Assembly: GCA_014378485.1 (NCBI GenBank)
Contig: JACMNO010000110.1
Coordinates: forward strand, 62,001-126,000
Origin: Bacteroidia bacterium
GTDB taxonomy: Bacteria > Bacteroidota > Bacteroidia > B-17B0 > Aurantibacillaceae
Reading direction: 5' to 3'
Length of the DNA: 64,000 bases
The stretch's first letter is position 1. Each line of letters opens with the position of its first letter. The notes below the pieces were generated by a model. The model was not told the DNA's origin, did not search any database, and saw only the letters and a program-made list of their open reading frames with translations. Made by a program: the position numbers and the translations under genes. This document shows, piece after piece, positions 29,144 to 37,797 of this stretch.

Positions 29144-29170
29144 AACCTCCTGCATTTAATGCAGAAGGTT
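29144..29170 (-). promoter_or_regulatory. hairpin containing the AGGAGG ribosome-binding site of the TA-tract gene
   Basis: On the minus strand AACCTTCTGCAT (29170-29159), loop TAA, ATGCAGGAGGTT (29155-29144) forms a 12-bp stem with one U-G pair. The AGGAGG at 29151-29146 lies within the stem, 11 bases before the ATG at 29134. It could mask the ribosome-binding site or act as a weak terminator for the upstream relic; there is no long T-run. Confidence 0.55.
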
Positions 29171-29181
29171 ATAAATATTAA

Positions 29182-29607
29182 TTACTGAATGATCACTTTA
29201 TTCACCGAGATAATTTCTTTACCATTCATTATTTTTACAAAGTAAATACCACCTCTCACATTAGTTAAATGCAGGATCATGTTATTTGAATTTGTATCCA
29301 TTTTGCTTTGATAAATTAATTTTCCGGTAATATCTTCAATCACTACTTCAGCATCTTTTCTATCCTTTATATAGTAGCTTAAAGTAAAGTTACCATTATT
29401 TGGGTTAGGATACAAATTAATCAGGTTATCCTTTGTGGCAAAATCTTTGGTTGGTTTAGCCATTCGCGTATTTTCTTTATACTCTGTGCAATCATCATTG
29501 TAATCAGATGGATGATTGTATATTGCTCCCAACAAGGCCCTTGCCTTAGCCACCGCATTACCGCCTTTATGAATACACTGGTTGGCAAGATCCGTAAAAT
29601 TGTGTTC
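29182..29607 (-). pseudogene. 3' relic of a large T9SS type A protein gene
   Basis: The readable part begins right after a stop at 29610-29608: EHNFTDLANQCIHKGGNAVA then KARALLGAIYNHPSDYNDDC. This resembles the stretch found just before the sorting domain of large T9SS proteins (the ANQCP...GGxAVxxAR pattern). The sorting domain itself is intact: NLINLYPNPNNGNFTLSYYI, VVIEDITGKLIYQS and GGIYFVKIMNGKEIISVN. There is no signal peptide and no room for the body of such a protein before the next gene at 29653, so I read it as the leftover end of a deleted gene. A GTG at 29553 could start a 123-residue product, but it would lack export information. Confidence 0.72.
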
Positions 29608-29652
29608 TTACTGATTAAAATTTAACAACGATTGTTAGTTTTTTAGTGAGGT

Positions 29653-30519
29653 CTAATAAACAAACTGCATCAGGTCATGTGAAATAGCATAATCTTTGTT
29701 TTCATCATAAAAATTGTATAGCCTTTCATTAAAAGCCCTGACGCAACCCTGCAAGCCAATTATTTGTTTTGCATCGGCAGAGTTATTCAACATTTTTTTT
29801 ATTTCAGAATGTAGAGCTTTTAAATCAATACTCACTCCGTAGGGTGATGGCATAATCGGTGAATTAAAACTTCTGTGAATTTGAAAATAGGGGAAGGGTT
29901 TGTGTAGCTGAATATAATAACGATTTTTAATAACGATTTCAGCTTCTCTGCTGGCGGTACCTCGCTCTATCGATTTAGCAGCTTCCGATTCAGGAACAAT
30001 CCCTAACGAAGAATTATAAACTTGTCCACTTTCTGCAATTAAATAAAAGTTAGCATTACAAACAATTGCTGGATTAACCACTAAATTTGAATCCACAAAA
30101 ACACCTTCCAGTTTTTTATGCTTCACAGAATCAGAAGTATTAGAGTAAAAAAAATAGACCGGGCAAAACGTTAATTCCTGTAAATAGGAACCTACAATTA
30201 TCTTATTAGTGAGCATCGTTTCTCTTTCTAATTGAGTTGCCAAATCTATATTTCCTGCTGCTTTTAATTTTGAAATCGTGAGGGCGTTTGTTTTTAGTCG
30301 AACAAATAGAGCGCCACCATTTTTCAATAAATTAATTTGTGCTTTTGCTACTTTATACCTTAATGAATTAAAATCTGTATAGGAGGTATCGTTTTTATAG
30401 TCATTTATTTTTGGCGGTTTGGGCCCTTCGATTTCCTGTGCAAAAGAAGGTATTGCTATTCCGATAAATAAAAAGATAAGACTCTTTGCGAAAATTCCAA
30501 TTGTTTTTGAGTTAAACAT
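29653..30519 (-). CDS. secreted protein of unknown function
   Basis: A 288-residue protein with a clear signal peptide (MFNSKTIGIFAKSLIFLFIG, ending IPSFAQ). The mature part is soluble and helical at first (LRYKVAKAQINLLKNGGALF, VRLKTNALTISKLKAAGN) and then mixed. I do not recognise a Pfam family by eye. An ATG at 30567 would add 16 residues and overlap the end of metG; I prefer 30519 because it sits directly before the signal peptide and leaves a 28-base gap after metG. It is probably transcribed with metG by read-through. There is no sorting tail, so it is likely periplasmic or a surface-loosely bound protein. Confidence 0.75.
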   Translation of the reverse strand: MFNSKTIGIFAKSLIFLFIGIAIPSFAQEIEGPKPPKINDYKNDTSYTDFNSLRYKVAKAQINLLKNGGALFVRLKTNALTISKLKAAGNIDLATQLERETMLTNKIIVGSYLQELTFCPVYFFYSNTSDSVKHKKLEGVFVDSNLVVNPAIVCNANFYLIAESGQVYNSSLGIVPESEAAKSIERGTASREAEIVIKNRYYIQLHKPFPYFQIHRSFNSPIMPSPYGVSIDLKALHSEIKKMLNNSADAKQIIGLQGCVRAFNERLYNFYDENKDYAISHDLMQFVY

Positions 30520-30547
30520 AGTACTGTTAATTTGAAAATTAGTAAAA

Positions 30548-32602
30548 CTATTTAACCTCAGATCCATTATTGAAACTTGGCTTTGTGGAGATTACAAAAC
30601 TTAATTCGCCTACACTATCAGATGCCATTAAAATCATACCCTGGCTTTCAATACCTTTTATTTTACGAGGCGCTAAGTTTACTAAAACACATACCTGCAG
30701 CCCTATGATATCTTCTGGTTTATACCATTCAGCAATACCACTTACTACGGTACGTATATCAATACCCGTATCAATTTTTAATTTCAATAATTTATCAGTC
30801 TTTGGTACACGCTCAGCTTCTAAAATAGTTCCGGTACGGATGTCCATTTTATTGAAATCATCAAAACTGGTTTCTGGTTTTGAAGATGGAATAGGCGCGG
30901 TTACTGAGTTTGTCGGAGTATTAGCTTTTTTACTTTCTGCCAATTTATTTATTTGAGTTTCTATTTCAGCATCCTCAATTTTAGCAAACAATAATTCATC
31001 TTTATTAATCACATGCCCCGCTGCCATATTGGATGTTTGCTTGGCAGCATGCCATTTTAAAATAGGCATATTAAGCATGTCAAATAATTTTTTTGAAGTA
31101 AAGGGTATAAAGGGTTCACAAACAATGGCCAGGTTGCAGGTAATTTGCAGCGCAATATTCATAATAGTTTTTACACGTTCCTCATCAGTTTTAATTAATT
31201 TCCATGGTTCCGTTTCCGCCAGGTATTTATTACCTAAACGAGCCAAATTCATCATTTCTGCTAAAGCTTCCCTAAATTTAAATTGCTCAATAGCCGCTGA
31301 AATTTTATCGGGAAATGCCGCCAGCTGCTCCATGATCAAAAGATCTTCTTTGGTATAAGTATCACCGGAAGGCACAGAACCGTTATAGTATTTATGGGTC
31401 AGCACCAAAGTCCTGTTTACAAAATTTCCTAGTATAGCTACCAATTCACTATTATTCTTGGTTTGAAAATCGGCCCAGGTAAAATCATTGTCTTTTGTTT
31501 CTGGCGCATTTGAACATAAGGTATAACGCAACACATCCTGCTTATCTTTGAAATCAATTAAATATTCATGTAACCAAACCGCCCAGTTACGGGATGTGGA
31601 AATCTTATCGCCTTCCAAATTTAAAAATTCGTTAGCCGGTACATTGTCCGGTAAAATAAAATCACCGTGTTCCATAAGCATGGCAGGGAAAATAATGCAG
31701 TGAAATACAATATTGTCTTTCCCTATAAAATGAATCAAACGGGTTTCTTTATCTTTCCAATAAAGTTCCCAGTCCTGGGGTCTTAATTCTTTAGTAGCCG
31801 AAATATACCCAATCGGAGCATCAAACCAAACATATAACACTTTTCCTTCAGCACCTTTTACAGGAACAGGAACGCCCCAGTCGAGGTCACGGGTCATTGC
31901 TCGTGGCTGCAAACCATCGCCGCTATCCAGCCAGCTTTTGCATTGGCCGTATACGTTGGTTTTCCAATCCTTATGTTTATCGAGGTAAGCCTGAATCTTT
32001 GGTTGTAATTTATCGAGCGGCAAAAACCAGTTCTTTGTTTCTTTCAAAATAGGCTTACTTCCGCTTAGGGTTGATTTGGCATCAATCAGTTCGGTCGCGT
32101 TTAAGGTGCTTCCGCATTTTTCGCACTGGTCACCATAGGCATTAGGGTTGGCGCATTTAGGGCAGGTTCCGGTAATATAACGGTCTGCTAAAAACTGCTT
32201 TGCCTCTTCATCATAGTATTGTTCGGTAATTTCTTCCGTAAAACCGCCATTATCATATAAGGTCTTAAAAAAGTCTGAAGCGGTTTCGTGGTGAATCTTG
32301 TTGGAAGTACGGGAATAAATGTCAAAGGAGATTCCAAATTCTTTAAAAGAATCACCCATCATTTTATGGTATTTATTAACCACATCCTGTGGGGTAATGC
32401 CTTCCTTTTTAGCTTTAATAGTGATAGGAACGCCGTGTTCATCACTTCCACATATAAATATAACGTCTTCGCCTTTGCTTCTTTTGTACCTCACAAAGAT
32501 GTCTGACGGCAAATAGCAGCCGGCTAAATGGCCAATATGAACCGGCCCATTTGCATACGGTAAAGCGGAAGTAACAAGTGTACGTTTATAAGTAGCTGAC
32601 AT
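30548..32602 (-). CDS. metG: methionyl-tRNA synthetase
   Basis: Charges tRNA-Met in the cytoplasm. The class I HIGH signature is [16 protein letters not shown] near residue 22. A zinc knuckle [17 protein letters not shown] lies in the connective peptide. The KMSKS-equivalent loop reads [14 protein letters not shown], where the second lysine of the consensus is Thr; KxSTS loops are known in bacterial MetG. The C-terminal 110 residues ([20 protein letters not shown] to the end) form the EMAP/Trbp111 tRNA-binding domain that usually drives dimerisation. At 684 residues it is full length. The start ATG is followed by [19 protein letters not shown], as in homologues. Confidence 0.97.
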   Translation of the reverse strand: MSATYKRTLVTSALPYANGPVHIGHLAGCYLPSDIFVRYKRSKGEDVIFICGSDEHGVPITIKAKKEGITPQDVVNKYHKMMGDSFKEFGISFDIYSRTSNKIHHETASDFFKTLYDNGGFTEEITEQYYDEEAKQFLADRYITGTCPKCANPNAYGDQCEKCGSTLNATELIDAKSTLSGSKPILKETKNWFLPLDKLQPKIQAYLDKHKDWKTNVYGQCKSWLDSGDGLQPRAMTRDLDWGVPVPVKGAEGKVLYVWFDAPIGYISATKELRPQDWELYWKDKETRLIHFIGKDNIVFHCIIFPAMLMEHGDFILPDNVPANEFLNLEGDKISTSRNWAVWLHEYLIDFKDKQDVLRYTLCSNAPETKDNDFTWADFQTKNNSELVAILGNFVNRTLVLTHKYYNGSVPSGDTYTKEDLLIMEQLAAFPDKISAAIEQFKFREALAEMMNLARLGNKYLAETEPWKLIKTDEERVKTIMNIALQITCNLAIVCEPFIPFTSKKLFDMLNMPILKWHAAKQTSNMAAGHVINKDELLFAKIEDAEIETQINKLAESKKANTPTNSVTAPIPSSKPETSFDDFNKMDIRTGTILEAERVPKTDKLLKLKIDTGIDIRTVVSGIAEWYKPEDIIGLQVCVLVNLAPRKIKGIESQGMILMASDSVGELSFVISTKPSFNNGSEVK

Positions 32603-32680
32603 AGTGTTTATTAAATAACTAAAATAGTGTAAAATTGTGTAAAGATAACATAAACTTTATTCATTAAAAATCAAAATCCT

Positions 32681-33748
32681 ATGGCAGTAAATGACAAAGA
32701 AATCTGGAAACCGGTTACTCATTTAAAAGTAACACCCAATAAGAAATATGCAATCTCTAATAAAGCGCGCGTGGCTTCTTATGAAACTAAAATTGATGAT
32801 CTTTTTATTTTAAAACAGCATTTAAATGGCGGCTTTCCAATGGTAACCATACATGTGAAAGATAGAACAAAAGCATTATTTACACATCATGCGGTAGCTC
32901 ATAGTTTTCTAAAGAAACTTAGTCCAAAATATAAGCATGTTTTGCATTTGGATTATAATAAAGCAAATAACGACCCTTCCAATTTAAAATGGGCTACCAA
33001 AGAAGAGCAAGTGGAACACAGTAAAAAAAGTCCATTTGTTTTGGCAGCTGCTGCAAGGAAAGTATATACCGGAGCAACTTCCAAAAAATTAAATGAAAAG
33101 AAAGTTATTCAACTTAAGACAGAAATTTGGAACCCAAAACGTAAATTAACCTTTAAACAATTAGCGGCTAAATACGACATTGCTGAAATGAATCTGTACC
33201 GCATTAAGAATGGTGAATTATGGTTTCATGTTCACGTTGAAGGTGAACCGGTTTTTGCTAAATATACAGCACAGTTAAAAAACATTGAGTTTCATGCTAA
33301 ATTTGAAGCCAAAGCAAAAGCAGCGTATGATAAACGCAAAGAGGCTAAAGTTGCTAAGAAAAAAGAAAAGTTTGATAAAAAGAAACTAATTGCAAAAATA
33401 GCAGCTGAAAAAAAATTGGCCGGAAAGGAACGTGCAGCAAAGGAACGTGCAGCAAAGAAACTTGAGGCAAAAAAATTGGCCGTAAAGAAGCGTGCCTTAA
33501 AGGAACTTACTGCAAAGAAACTTGCTGCAAAGAAACTGTCGGCAAAGAAACTGGCCTCAAAGAAAGCAGTTACAAAGAAGGTCGTAAAGAAGAGAGCAGC
33601 AACAAAAAAGCCTGCGTTAAAGACTAAAAGCACGGTTGCTACAAAAACTACTTCTTTAAAAGCAAATAAAAAGCAATTGGTGGAAAAACCTAAAATAAAA
33701 AAAGATAAAAAAGACAAGAAGAAAAAAAATAAAAAAAGTAAGAAATAA
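32681..33748 (+). CDS. NUMOD4/HNH-like DNA-binding protein with histone-H1-like Lys/Ala tail
   Basis: A 355-residue protein with two very different halves. Residues 8-50 (IWKPVTHLKVTPNKKYAISN then KARVASY) look like NUMOD4. Residues 65-115 have an HNH_3-like core: LFTHHAVAHSFLKK, then LHLDYNKANNDPSNLKWATK. A helix-turn-helix-like segment follows (FKQLAAKYDIAEMNLYRIKN). From about residue 190 the chain is almost only Lys, Ala and Glu, with repeated AKKLAAKKL-type units and a final run of lysines, as in histone H1-like or AlgP-like tails. The tail should bind DNA nonspecifically. The stop overlaps the ATG of the LD-carboxypeptidase gene (TAATG). I infer a nucleoid-associated role rather than a homing endonuclease, since there is no intron or intein near it. 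Confidence 0.78.
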   Translation: MAVNDKEIWKPVTHLKVTPNKKYAISNKARVASYETKIDDLFILKQHLNGGFPMVTIHVKDRTKALFTHHAVAHSFLKKLSPKYKHVLHLDYNKANNDPSNLKWATKEEQVEHSKKSPFVLAAAARKVYTGATSKKLNEKKVIQLKTEIWNPKRKLTFKQLAAKYDIAEMNLYRIKNGELWFHVHVEGEPVFAKYTAQLKNIEFHAKFEAKAKAAYDKRKEAKVAKKKEKFDKKKLIAKIAAEKKLAGKERAAKERAAKKLEAKKLAVKKRALKELTAKKLAAKKLSAKKLASKKAVTKKVVKKRAATKKPALKTKSTVATKTTSLKANKKQLVEKPKIKKDKKDKKKKNKKSKK

Positions 33749-34644
33749 TGATTAAACCCTCTTATTTAAAAGAAGGTGATAAAGTTGCTATTATTGCGAC
33801 AGCCCGCAAAGTTAGTGCGGACGAAATACAACCGGCCATAACTTTTTTTGAAAGTTATGGCCTTTCTGTTGTAACAGGAACAAATTTATTTGCTTCTAAA
33901 AATCAATATGCGGGAACAGACGAACAAAGAGCCGAAGACTTGCAATGGGCTTTAGATGATCAAAACATTAAAGCAATTATTATTGCAAGAGGTGGTTATG
34001 GAACCGTTAGACTAGTTGACCTTGTTGATTTTACCGCTTTTAAAAAATATCCTAAATGGATGGTAGGTTACAGTGATGTAACCGTTTTGCATAACGTCAT
34101 TCATCAATTAGGAATCGCTACGTTACATGCTACCATGCCCTTAAATTTTGATAAAAGTAAGGCGGCAACCGAAAGCATGATGGATGCCTTGTTTGGAAAG
34201 TTGACGCAGATAGAAACGGAAGAAAATTATTCAAATGTTTCAGGAATCGCAAAAGGGCAATTGGTGGGAGGTAATTTATCATTGATTTATTCTCTGTCTG
34301 GAACACCTTATGACCTGGATACCAAAAATAAAATTTTGTTCATTGAAGACCTGGATGAATATTTGTATCACATTGACCGCATGATGATGCAATTGAAATT
34401 ATCAGGAAAGCTGAAGAACTTGAAAGGATTGGTAATAGGAGGAATGACTGACATGAAAGATAATGCCATTCCGTTTGGGAAATTACCGGAGGAAATTATT
34501 TTAGATGCCGTGAAAGAATATAAGTATCCGGTGTGTTTTGATTTTCCTGCCGGGCACATTGATGAGAATAGCGCCATTTACTTTGGAAGAGAAGTTGAAT
34601 TGAATGTAGAAGATGATAAAGGAATTTTAAAATTTTTGGATTAA
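33748..34644 (+). CDS. LD-carboxypeptidase (peptidase family S66)
   Basis: Serine peptidase that trims the terminal D-Ala from tetrapeptide stems of recycled murein (LdcA) or acts on related amides (MccF). The nucleophile is S109 in KWMVGYSDVTVLHN. The glutamate is in LFIEDLDEYLYHIDRMM, and the histidine is in FDFPAGHIDENSAIYFG near the C-terminus, completing the Ser-Glu-His triad. The N-terminal LKEGDKVAIIATARKV and IIIARGGYGTVRLVD are typical. The length of 298 residues fits. There is no signal peptide, so it is cytoplasmic, as LdcA is. It is translationally coupled to the Lys-rich protein upstream, with no evident functional link. Confidence 0.9.
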   Translation: MIKPSYLKEGDKVAIIATARKVSADEIQPAITFFESYGLSVVTGTNLFASKNQYAGTDEQRAEDLQWALDDQNIKAIIIARGGYGTVRLVDLVDFTAFKKYPKWMVGYSDVTVLHNVIHQLGIATLHATMPLNFDKSKAATESMMDALFGKLTQIETEENYSNVSGIAKGQLVGGNLSLIYSLSGTPYDLDTKNKILFIEDLDEYLYHIDRMMMQLKLSGKLKNLKGLVIGGMTDMKDNAIPFGKLPEEIILDAVKEYKYPVCFDFPAGHIDENSAIYFGREVELNVEDDKGILKFLD

Positions 34645-34653
34645 ATAAAATGT

Positions 34654-34686
34654 AGATGCTGATCCTGATTTAGCATCTCTTTTTGA
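34654..34686 (+). terminator. terminator after the LD-carboxypeptidase gene
   Basis: AGATGCT (34654-34660) pairs with AGCATCT (34672-34678) and is followed by CTTTTTG, 10 bases after the stop. Confidence 0.7.
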
Positions 34687-34765
34687 GTCTGTAAGAAACC
34701 CCGAATCAAGTTGAGAGTGAAGGTAAATTATAAATGAAAGCAACCTGATATAAATAATAAACCAT

Positions 34766-34773
34766 TAATTTTG
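34766..34773 (+). promoter_or_regulatory. -7 element (TAATTTTG) before the alpha/beta hydrolase
   Basis: An exact TAnnTTTG match 5 bases before the ATG at 34779, which would make the transcript nearly leaderless. I see no good -33 TTTG at the right distance, so it is tentative. Confidence 0.35.
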
Positions 34774-34778
34774 TATTT

Positions 34779-35576
34779 ATGATTTGCAAAACAACCGATA
34801 ACCTGAATCTATATTTTGAAGTGCAGGGAAATGAAAGTGCTAAAGAAACTATTGTGTTTTTAAACGGCCTTTCTCAAACTACTGTTGCTTGGTCTTTAAC
34901 AACACCAGCCTTTAAAAATGATTATAGAATTGTATTAATTGATTTTATTTTCCAGGGACAAAGTGAAAAAAATGCAGAATGGAGAAACTTTGACACACAT
35001 GCTAATGATGTGATCAGCGTTTTGGATCATTTAAAGATCGATAAAGCTATTATTGCCGGTTTATCATATGGCAGTTTAGTGGCACAGCATTTAGGAGTTA
35101 ATCATGGCAAACGAATTTCTAAATTAATATTAATGTCGACCTTTGCTCATAAAACGCCTTATTATGAAGCCATTGAACTATCCTGGTGGCGCGCATTGGA
35201 ATATGGAGGTTACGGCTTAATGTTGGATATTATGTTACCGTCGGTTTTAAGCGAAGGTTATTTTAAAAACCCTTTGTTTCCTATTGATTTAATGAAGCAG
35301 GCGAGACAGGAAGCGAATGATGATAAACAGGCGCTTTTCAAATTAATGGAAGCCACCAAGCGACGTAGCGATTATCGTTCGGAATTAAAAAAGATTACGG
35401 TACCAACCTTAGTGATACAGGGAGAGAAAGATGCGTTATTCCCGGTTCACATGGCTGAGGAGGTAACTGCTGCAATTCCAGGAAGTAAGCTGACAGTTAT
35501 TCCTTTGGTCGGGCATACGCTTAATTTGGAGGCTGTTCCTGCAATGTGTAAACTGATAATGGAGTTTCTTCATTGA
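34779..35576 (+). CDS. alpha/beta hydrolase
   Basis: Cytoplasmic alpha/beta-fold hydrolase, 265 residues. The oxyanion region is FLNGLSQTTVAW. The nucleophile elbow is AGLSYGSLVAQHLG (GxSxG with Ser), the acid is in VIQGEKDALFPVHMAEEV, and the histidine is in PLVGHTLNLEAVP. The triad is thus complete. A helical cap lies around residues 125-190. The substrate is unknown; esterase, lipase-like or C-C hydrolase functions cannot be separated by sequence reading. The gene stands alone between two intergenic repeats. Confidence 0.88.
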   Translation: MICKTTDNLNLYFEVQGNESAKETIVFLNGLSQTTVAWSLTTPAFKNDYRIVLIDFIFQGQSEKNAEWRNFDTHANDVISVLDHLKIDKAIIAGLSYGSLVAQHLGVNHGKRISKLILMSTFAHKTPYYEAIELSWWRALEYGGYGLMLDIMLPSVLSEGYFKNPLFPIDLMKQARQEANDDKQALFKLMEATKRRSDYRSELKKITVPTLVIQGEKDALFPVHMAEEVTAAIPGSKLTVIPLVGHTLNLEAVPAMCKLIMEFLH

Positions 35577-35594
35577 TGAAGGACATACTGAACT

Positions 35595-35676
35595 GTCACA
35601 CAGAACTCTTACTTTGCGCATAGTCGAAGTGTGAGAAGAAACATCTCTTGAGACACTGAATTAAGTTCTGGGTGAC
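35595..35676. repeat. intergenic inverted-repeat element
   Basis: GTCACACAGAACT (35595-35607) and AGTTCTGGGTGAC (35664-35676) are inverted copies with one mismatch. They enclose a stretch with AGTCGAAGTG. Related fragments (CGACTCCGCTCGAAGTGACA) occur at about 62529-62549. It resembles the small GTCACnCtGA/TCGAAG-type intergenic repeats of Bacteroidota. Confidence 0.55.
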
Positions 35677-35720
35677 GTGCAAATTGAACAATATATTTCA
35701 AAATGCTCAACAATTATTTC

Positions 35721-35728
35721 TATTTTTG
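35721..35728 (+). promoter_or_regulatory. -7 element (TATTTTTG) before tyrS
   Basis: An exact TAnnTTTG match 16 bases before the tyrS ATG. The -33 region (about 35698) is not a clear TTTG. Confidence 0.4.
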
Positions 35729-35744
35729 ATATTCAAATTTTATA

Positions 35745-37031
35745 ATGAAAACAAATTTTATAGAAGAGTTAAAGTGGCGAGGGATCCTGCATGATGTCAT
35801 GCCTGGCACGGAAGAATTATTGAATAAAGAAGTTGTTACAGGTTACATAGGTTTTGACCCAACGGCAGATAGTTTACACGTTGGAAGTTTAGCTCAGATC
35901 ATGACACTTTTAAGATTTCAATTAGCAGGCCACAAACCGTTAGCTCTGATCGGGGGTGCGACCGGTATGGTTGGCGATCCAAGTGGCAAATCAGCGGAAC
36001 GTAATTTACTGGATGCCGATACTCTTAATAAAAATGTAGAAGGAATTAAAAAACAATTGAGTAAGTTTTTAGATTTTAATTGCGGAGAGATTAGTGCTGA
36101 ACTGGTAAATAATTACGATTGGTTTAAAAACTATTCCTTCCTGGATTTTATCCGCGATGCCGGAAAACATATTACGGTGAATTACATGATGGCCAAAGAT
36201 TCTGTGAAGAACCGTATCAATGGTGATTCAGGCATGTCTTTCACGGAATTCAGTTACCAGTTGATACAGGGTTATGATTTTTATCATTTATGGAAAGAGA
36301 AAAACTGTAAAGTTCAAATGGGTGGTTCTGATCAATGGGGAAATATTACCACCGGTACAGAATTCATCCGTCGTAAAGCTGGCGGCGAAGCTTTTGCATT
36401 AACGACTCAATTAATAAAAAAATCAGATGGTACTAAATTTGGTAAATCAGAAAGTGGCAATATTTGGTTAGACAGGAATAAAACTTCGCCTTACAAATTT
36501 TACCAATTCTGGTTAAATGTGAGCGATGATGACGCGAAATCTTATATCCGGATTTTTACTTTATTAGATCAATCAGAGATTGAAGCGATGGAGTTACAAC
36601 ATACCACTGCACCACATGAACGGTATATACAAAAAGCATTAGCTAAAGAAATTACTATTCGTGTGCACAATGAAGCAGATTATTTACAGGCTATTGAAAC
36701 TGCTGAATTTTTATTTAAATCAAAAGCCGAAGACGTTGCTAATTTAAATCCGGAGGCTTTTGAAAAAATGTTGGGAGGGATCGATACATTTGAAGTAAAT
36801 AAAGCAGATGTAGGCAATGGAATTAACATAGTTGACTTAATAGTTGATAAAGCTGCTGTGTTCCCAAGTAAAACGGAAGCCCGTAAAATGGTAAGCGGAA
36901 ACGCTATTAGTATTAATAAAACAAAAATTGCTGATGTAAACGCCATAGTAAGCTTAGAGGCTTTTATTGGTGAAAGTCATTTATTAGTAAGTAAAGGCAA
37001 AAAAGAAAATTATTTAATTAAGTTAATTTAA
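35745..37031 (+). CDS. tyrS: tyrosyl-tRNA synthetase
   Basis: Charges tRNA-Tyr. The class I nucleotide-binding signature is [18 protein letters not shown] (HVGS as the HIGH equivalent). The KMSKS equivalent is [17 protein letters not shown]. The tyrosine pocket segment [13 protein letters not shown] and the [14 protein letters not shown] motif are intact. The C-terminal S4 RNA-binding domain is recognisable as [20 protein letters not shown]. At 428 residues it is full length. An S4 domain and KFGKS loop place it with the common bacterial TyrRS. It appears to be monocistronic. Confidence 0.97.
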   Translation: MKTNFIEELKWRGILHDVMPGTEELLNKEVVTGYIGFDPTADSLHVGSLAQIMTLLRFQLAGHKPLALIGGATGMVGDPSGKSAERNLLDADTLNKNVEGIKKQLSKFLDFNCGEISAELVNNYDWFKNYSFLDFIRDAGKHITVNYMMAKDSVKNRINGDSGMSFTEFSYQLIQGYDFYHLWKEKNCKVQMGGSDQWGNITTGTEFIRRKAGGEAFALTTQLIKKSDGTKFGKSESGNIWLDRNKTSPYKFYQFWLNVSDDDAKSYIRIFTLLDQSEIEAMELQHTTAPHERYIQKALAKEITIRVHNEADYLQAIETAEFLFKSKAEDVANLNPEAFEKMLGGIDTFEVNKADVGNGINIVDLIVDKAAVFPSKTEARKMVSGNAISINKTKIADVNAIVSLEAFIGESHLLVSKGKKENYLIKLI

Positions 37032-37063
37032 GAGCTATTTATATATTTTATGATTACTAATTT

Positions 37064-37124
37064 ATTACGAATATATGAATCTGTGTTTGCATTGCCGATT
37101 CGTATATTCATACCTATTCGTAAT
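37064..37124. promoter_or_regulatory. interrupted 17-bp dyad upstream of the 37149 gene
   Basis: ATTACGAATATATGAAT (37064-37080) is matched by ATTCATA-CC-TATTCGTAAT (37106-37124) in inverted orientation, with a 25-base spacer. It ends immediately before a TAATTTTG -7 element, so it could be an operator; it lacks a T-run and is a poor terminator. Confidence 0.45.
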
Positions 37125-37132
37125 TAATTTTG
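37125..37132 (+). promoter_or_regulatory. -7 element (TAATTTTG) before the 37149 gene
   Basis: An exact TAnnTTTG, 16 bases before the ATG, directly adjoining the dyad. No clear -33 TTTG is visible at 19-21 bases. Confidence 0.4.
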
Positions 37133-37148
37133 TGACCCAACAACTATC

Positions 37149-37547
37149 ATGATTAAGGACATCGTTTTTCCGGAAGTATATGACGTAGCAATTGCTATTG
37201 TTCAAGAGTTTGAAGGACTTGATGAGTACAACGCCTATATTTTCAATTTTAAAGAAGAAAGTATAAAAAATATATTAGTTACTTCTACGGGTTATGGAGT
37301 GATTAATGATGTTAAGAAAAAAACAAGTACGCTTCGTCATTTTTTTGAAGAAGTAGAAACCCTAGATTATAAATTAATTGAACCAGTTTCAAAAGAAGTA
37401 TTTGGTTTGAGTAATGAATACTGGATAAGTTTCACTATCAACGAGCAATTATTTGATAAGCAATTTATTTTTTTACCAGAATCCATCATTGAATCTAATT
37501 TTCAAATGATTCCCTTTATTGATAAAATGGGAGTTATTATTAAGTAG
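37149..37547 (+). CDS. conserved hypothetical protein
   Basis: A 132-residue cytoplasmic protein: MIKDIVFPEVYDVAIAIVQE, TSTLRHFFEEVETLDYKLIE, FGLSNEYWISFTINEQLFDK and a C-terminal IPFIDKMGVIIK. From memory this resembles a small Bacteroidota protein that some records misname as a phenylalanyl-tRNA synthetase subunit; it has no synthetase motifs. It has no signal peptide or membrane segment. A dyad and a possible promoter lie just upstream, and the structured repeat copy B begins at its 3' end. Function unknown. Confidence 0.75.
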   Translation: MIKDIVFPEVYDVAIAIVQEFEGLDEYNAYIFNFKEESIKNILVTSTGYGVINDVKKKTSTLRHFFEEVETLDYKLIEPVSKEVFGLSNEYWISFTINEQLFDKQFIFLPESIIESNFQMIPFIDKMGVIIK

Positions 37548-37650
37548 AAGCTGCGTGAGGGATGCGAGCGAAAATACTTTTTGTGTTCCTTTACAAAAAG
37601 ATTGCAGCGGGTCAGCCCGACGGCGCTGTCTCTTTTGCGCCGGCACGCCC
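37548..37650. repeat. structured dispersed repeat, copy B (inverted relative to copy A)
   Basis: The reverse complement aligns with 27807-27909 over the whole length with about one gap. Stems GGCGC/GCGCC, CGGG-CTGA-CCCG and CTTTTTGT/ACAAAAAG are preserved. It begins directly at the stop of the 37149 gene. A 65-codon open frame over it (37562-37759) is probably not expressed as protein. Confidence 0.75.
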
Positions 37651-37745
37651 AAATCATTTCCCCCCTTATTATAAAAACAACCGCAAAAATCCCACTATTT
37701 CCAAAAAATTAGACAAACATTCCTTTTTTTGGGATGGTTTTGTGG

Positions 37746-37773
37746 TTGAAATAAAGTAAAAGTTATATATTTA
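37746..37773 (+). promoter_or_regulatory. possible promoter of the E1 dehydrogenase gene
   Basis: TTG (37746-37748), 17 bases, then TATATTTA (37766-37773), one base off TAnnTTTG, 24 bases before the ATG. Tentative. Confidence 0.3.
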
Positions 37774-37797
37774 GTAATTTAAGTACACAAAATTTAC

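Noticed and set aside
33292..33717. Antisense open frame of 141 codons rich in Phe/Ala/Ser
   Set aside because: It is the complement of the Lys/Ala-rich tail; long open frames opposite such sequence are expected.
32681..33748. Homing endonuclease in an intron or intein
   Set aside because: No interrupted host gene surrounds it, and the Lys-rich tail is unlike homing enzymes.
37562..37759. Open frame of 65 codons
   Set aside because: Covers repeat copy B; its frame is not kept relative to copy A, so it is noncoding.
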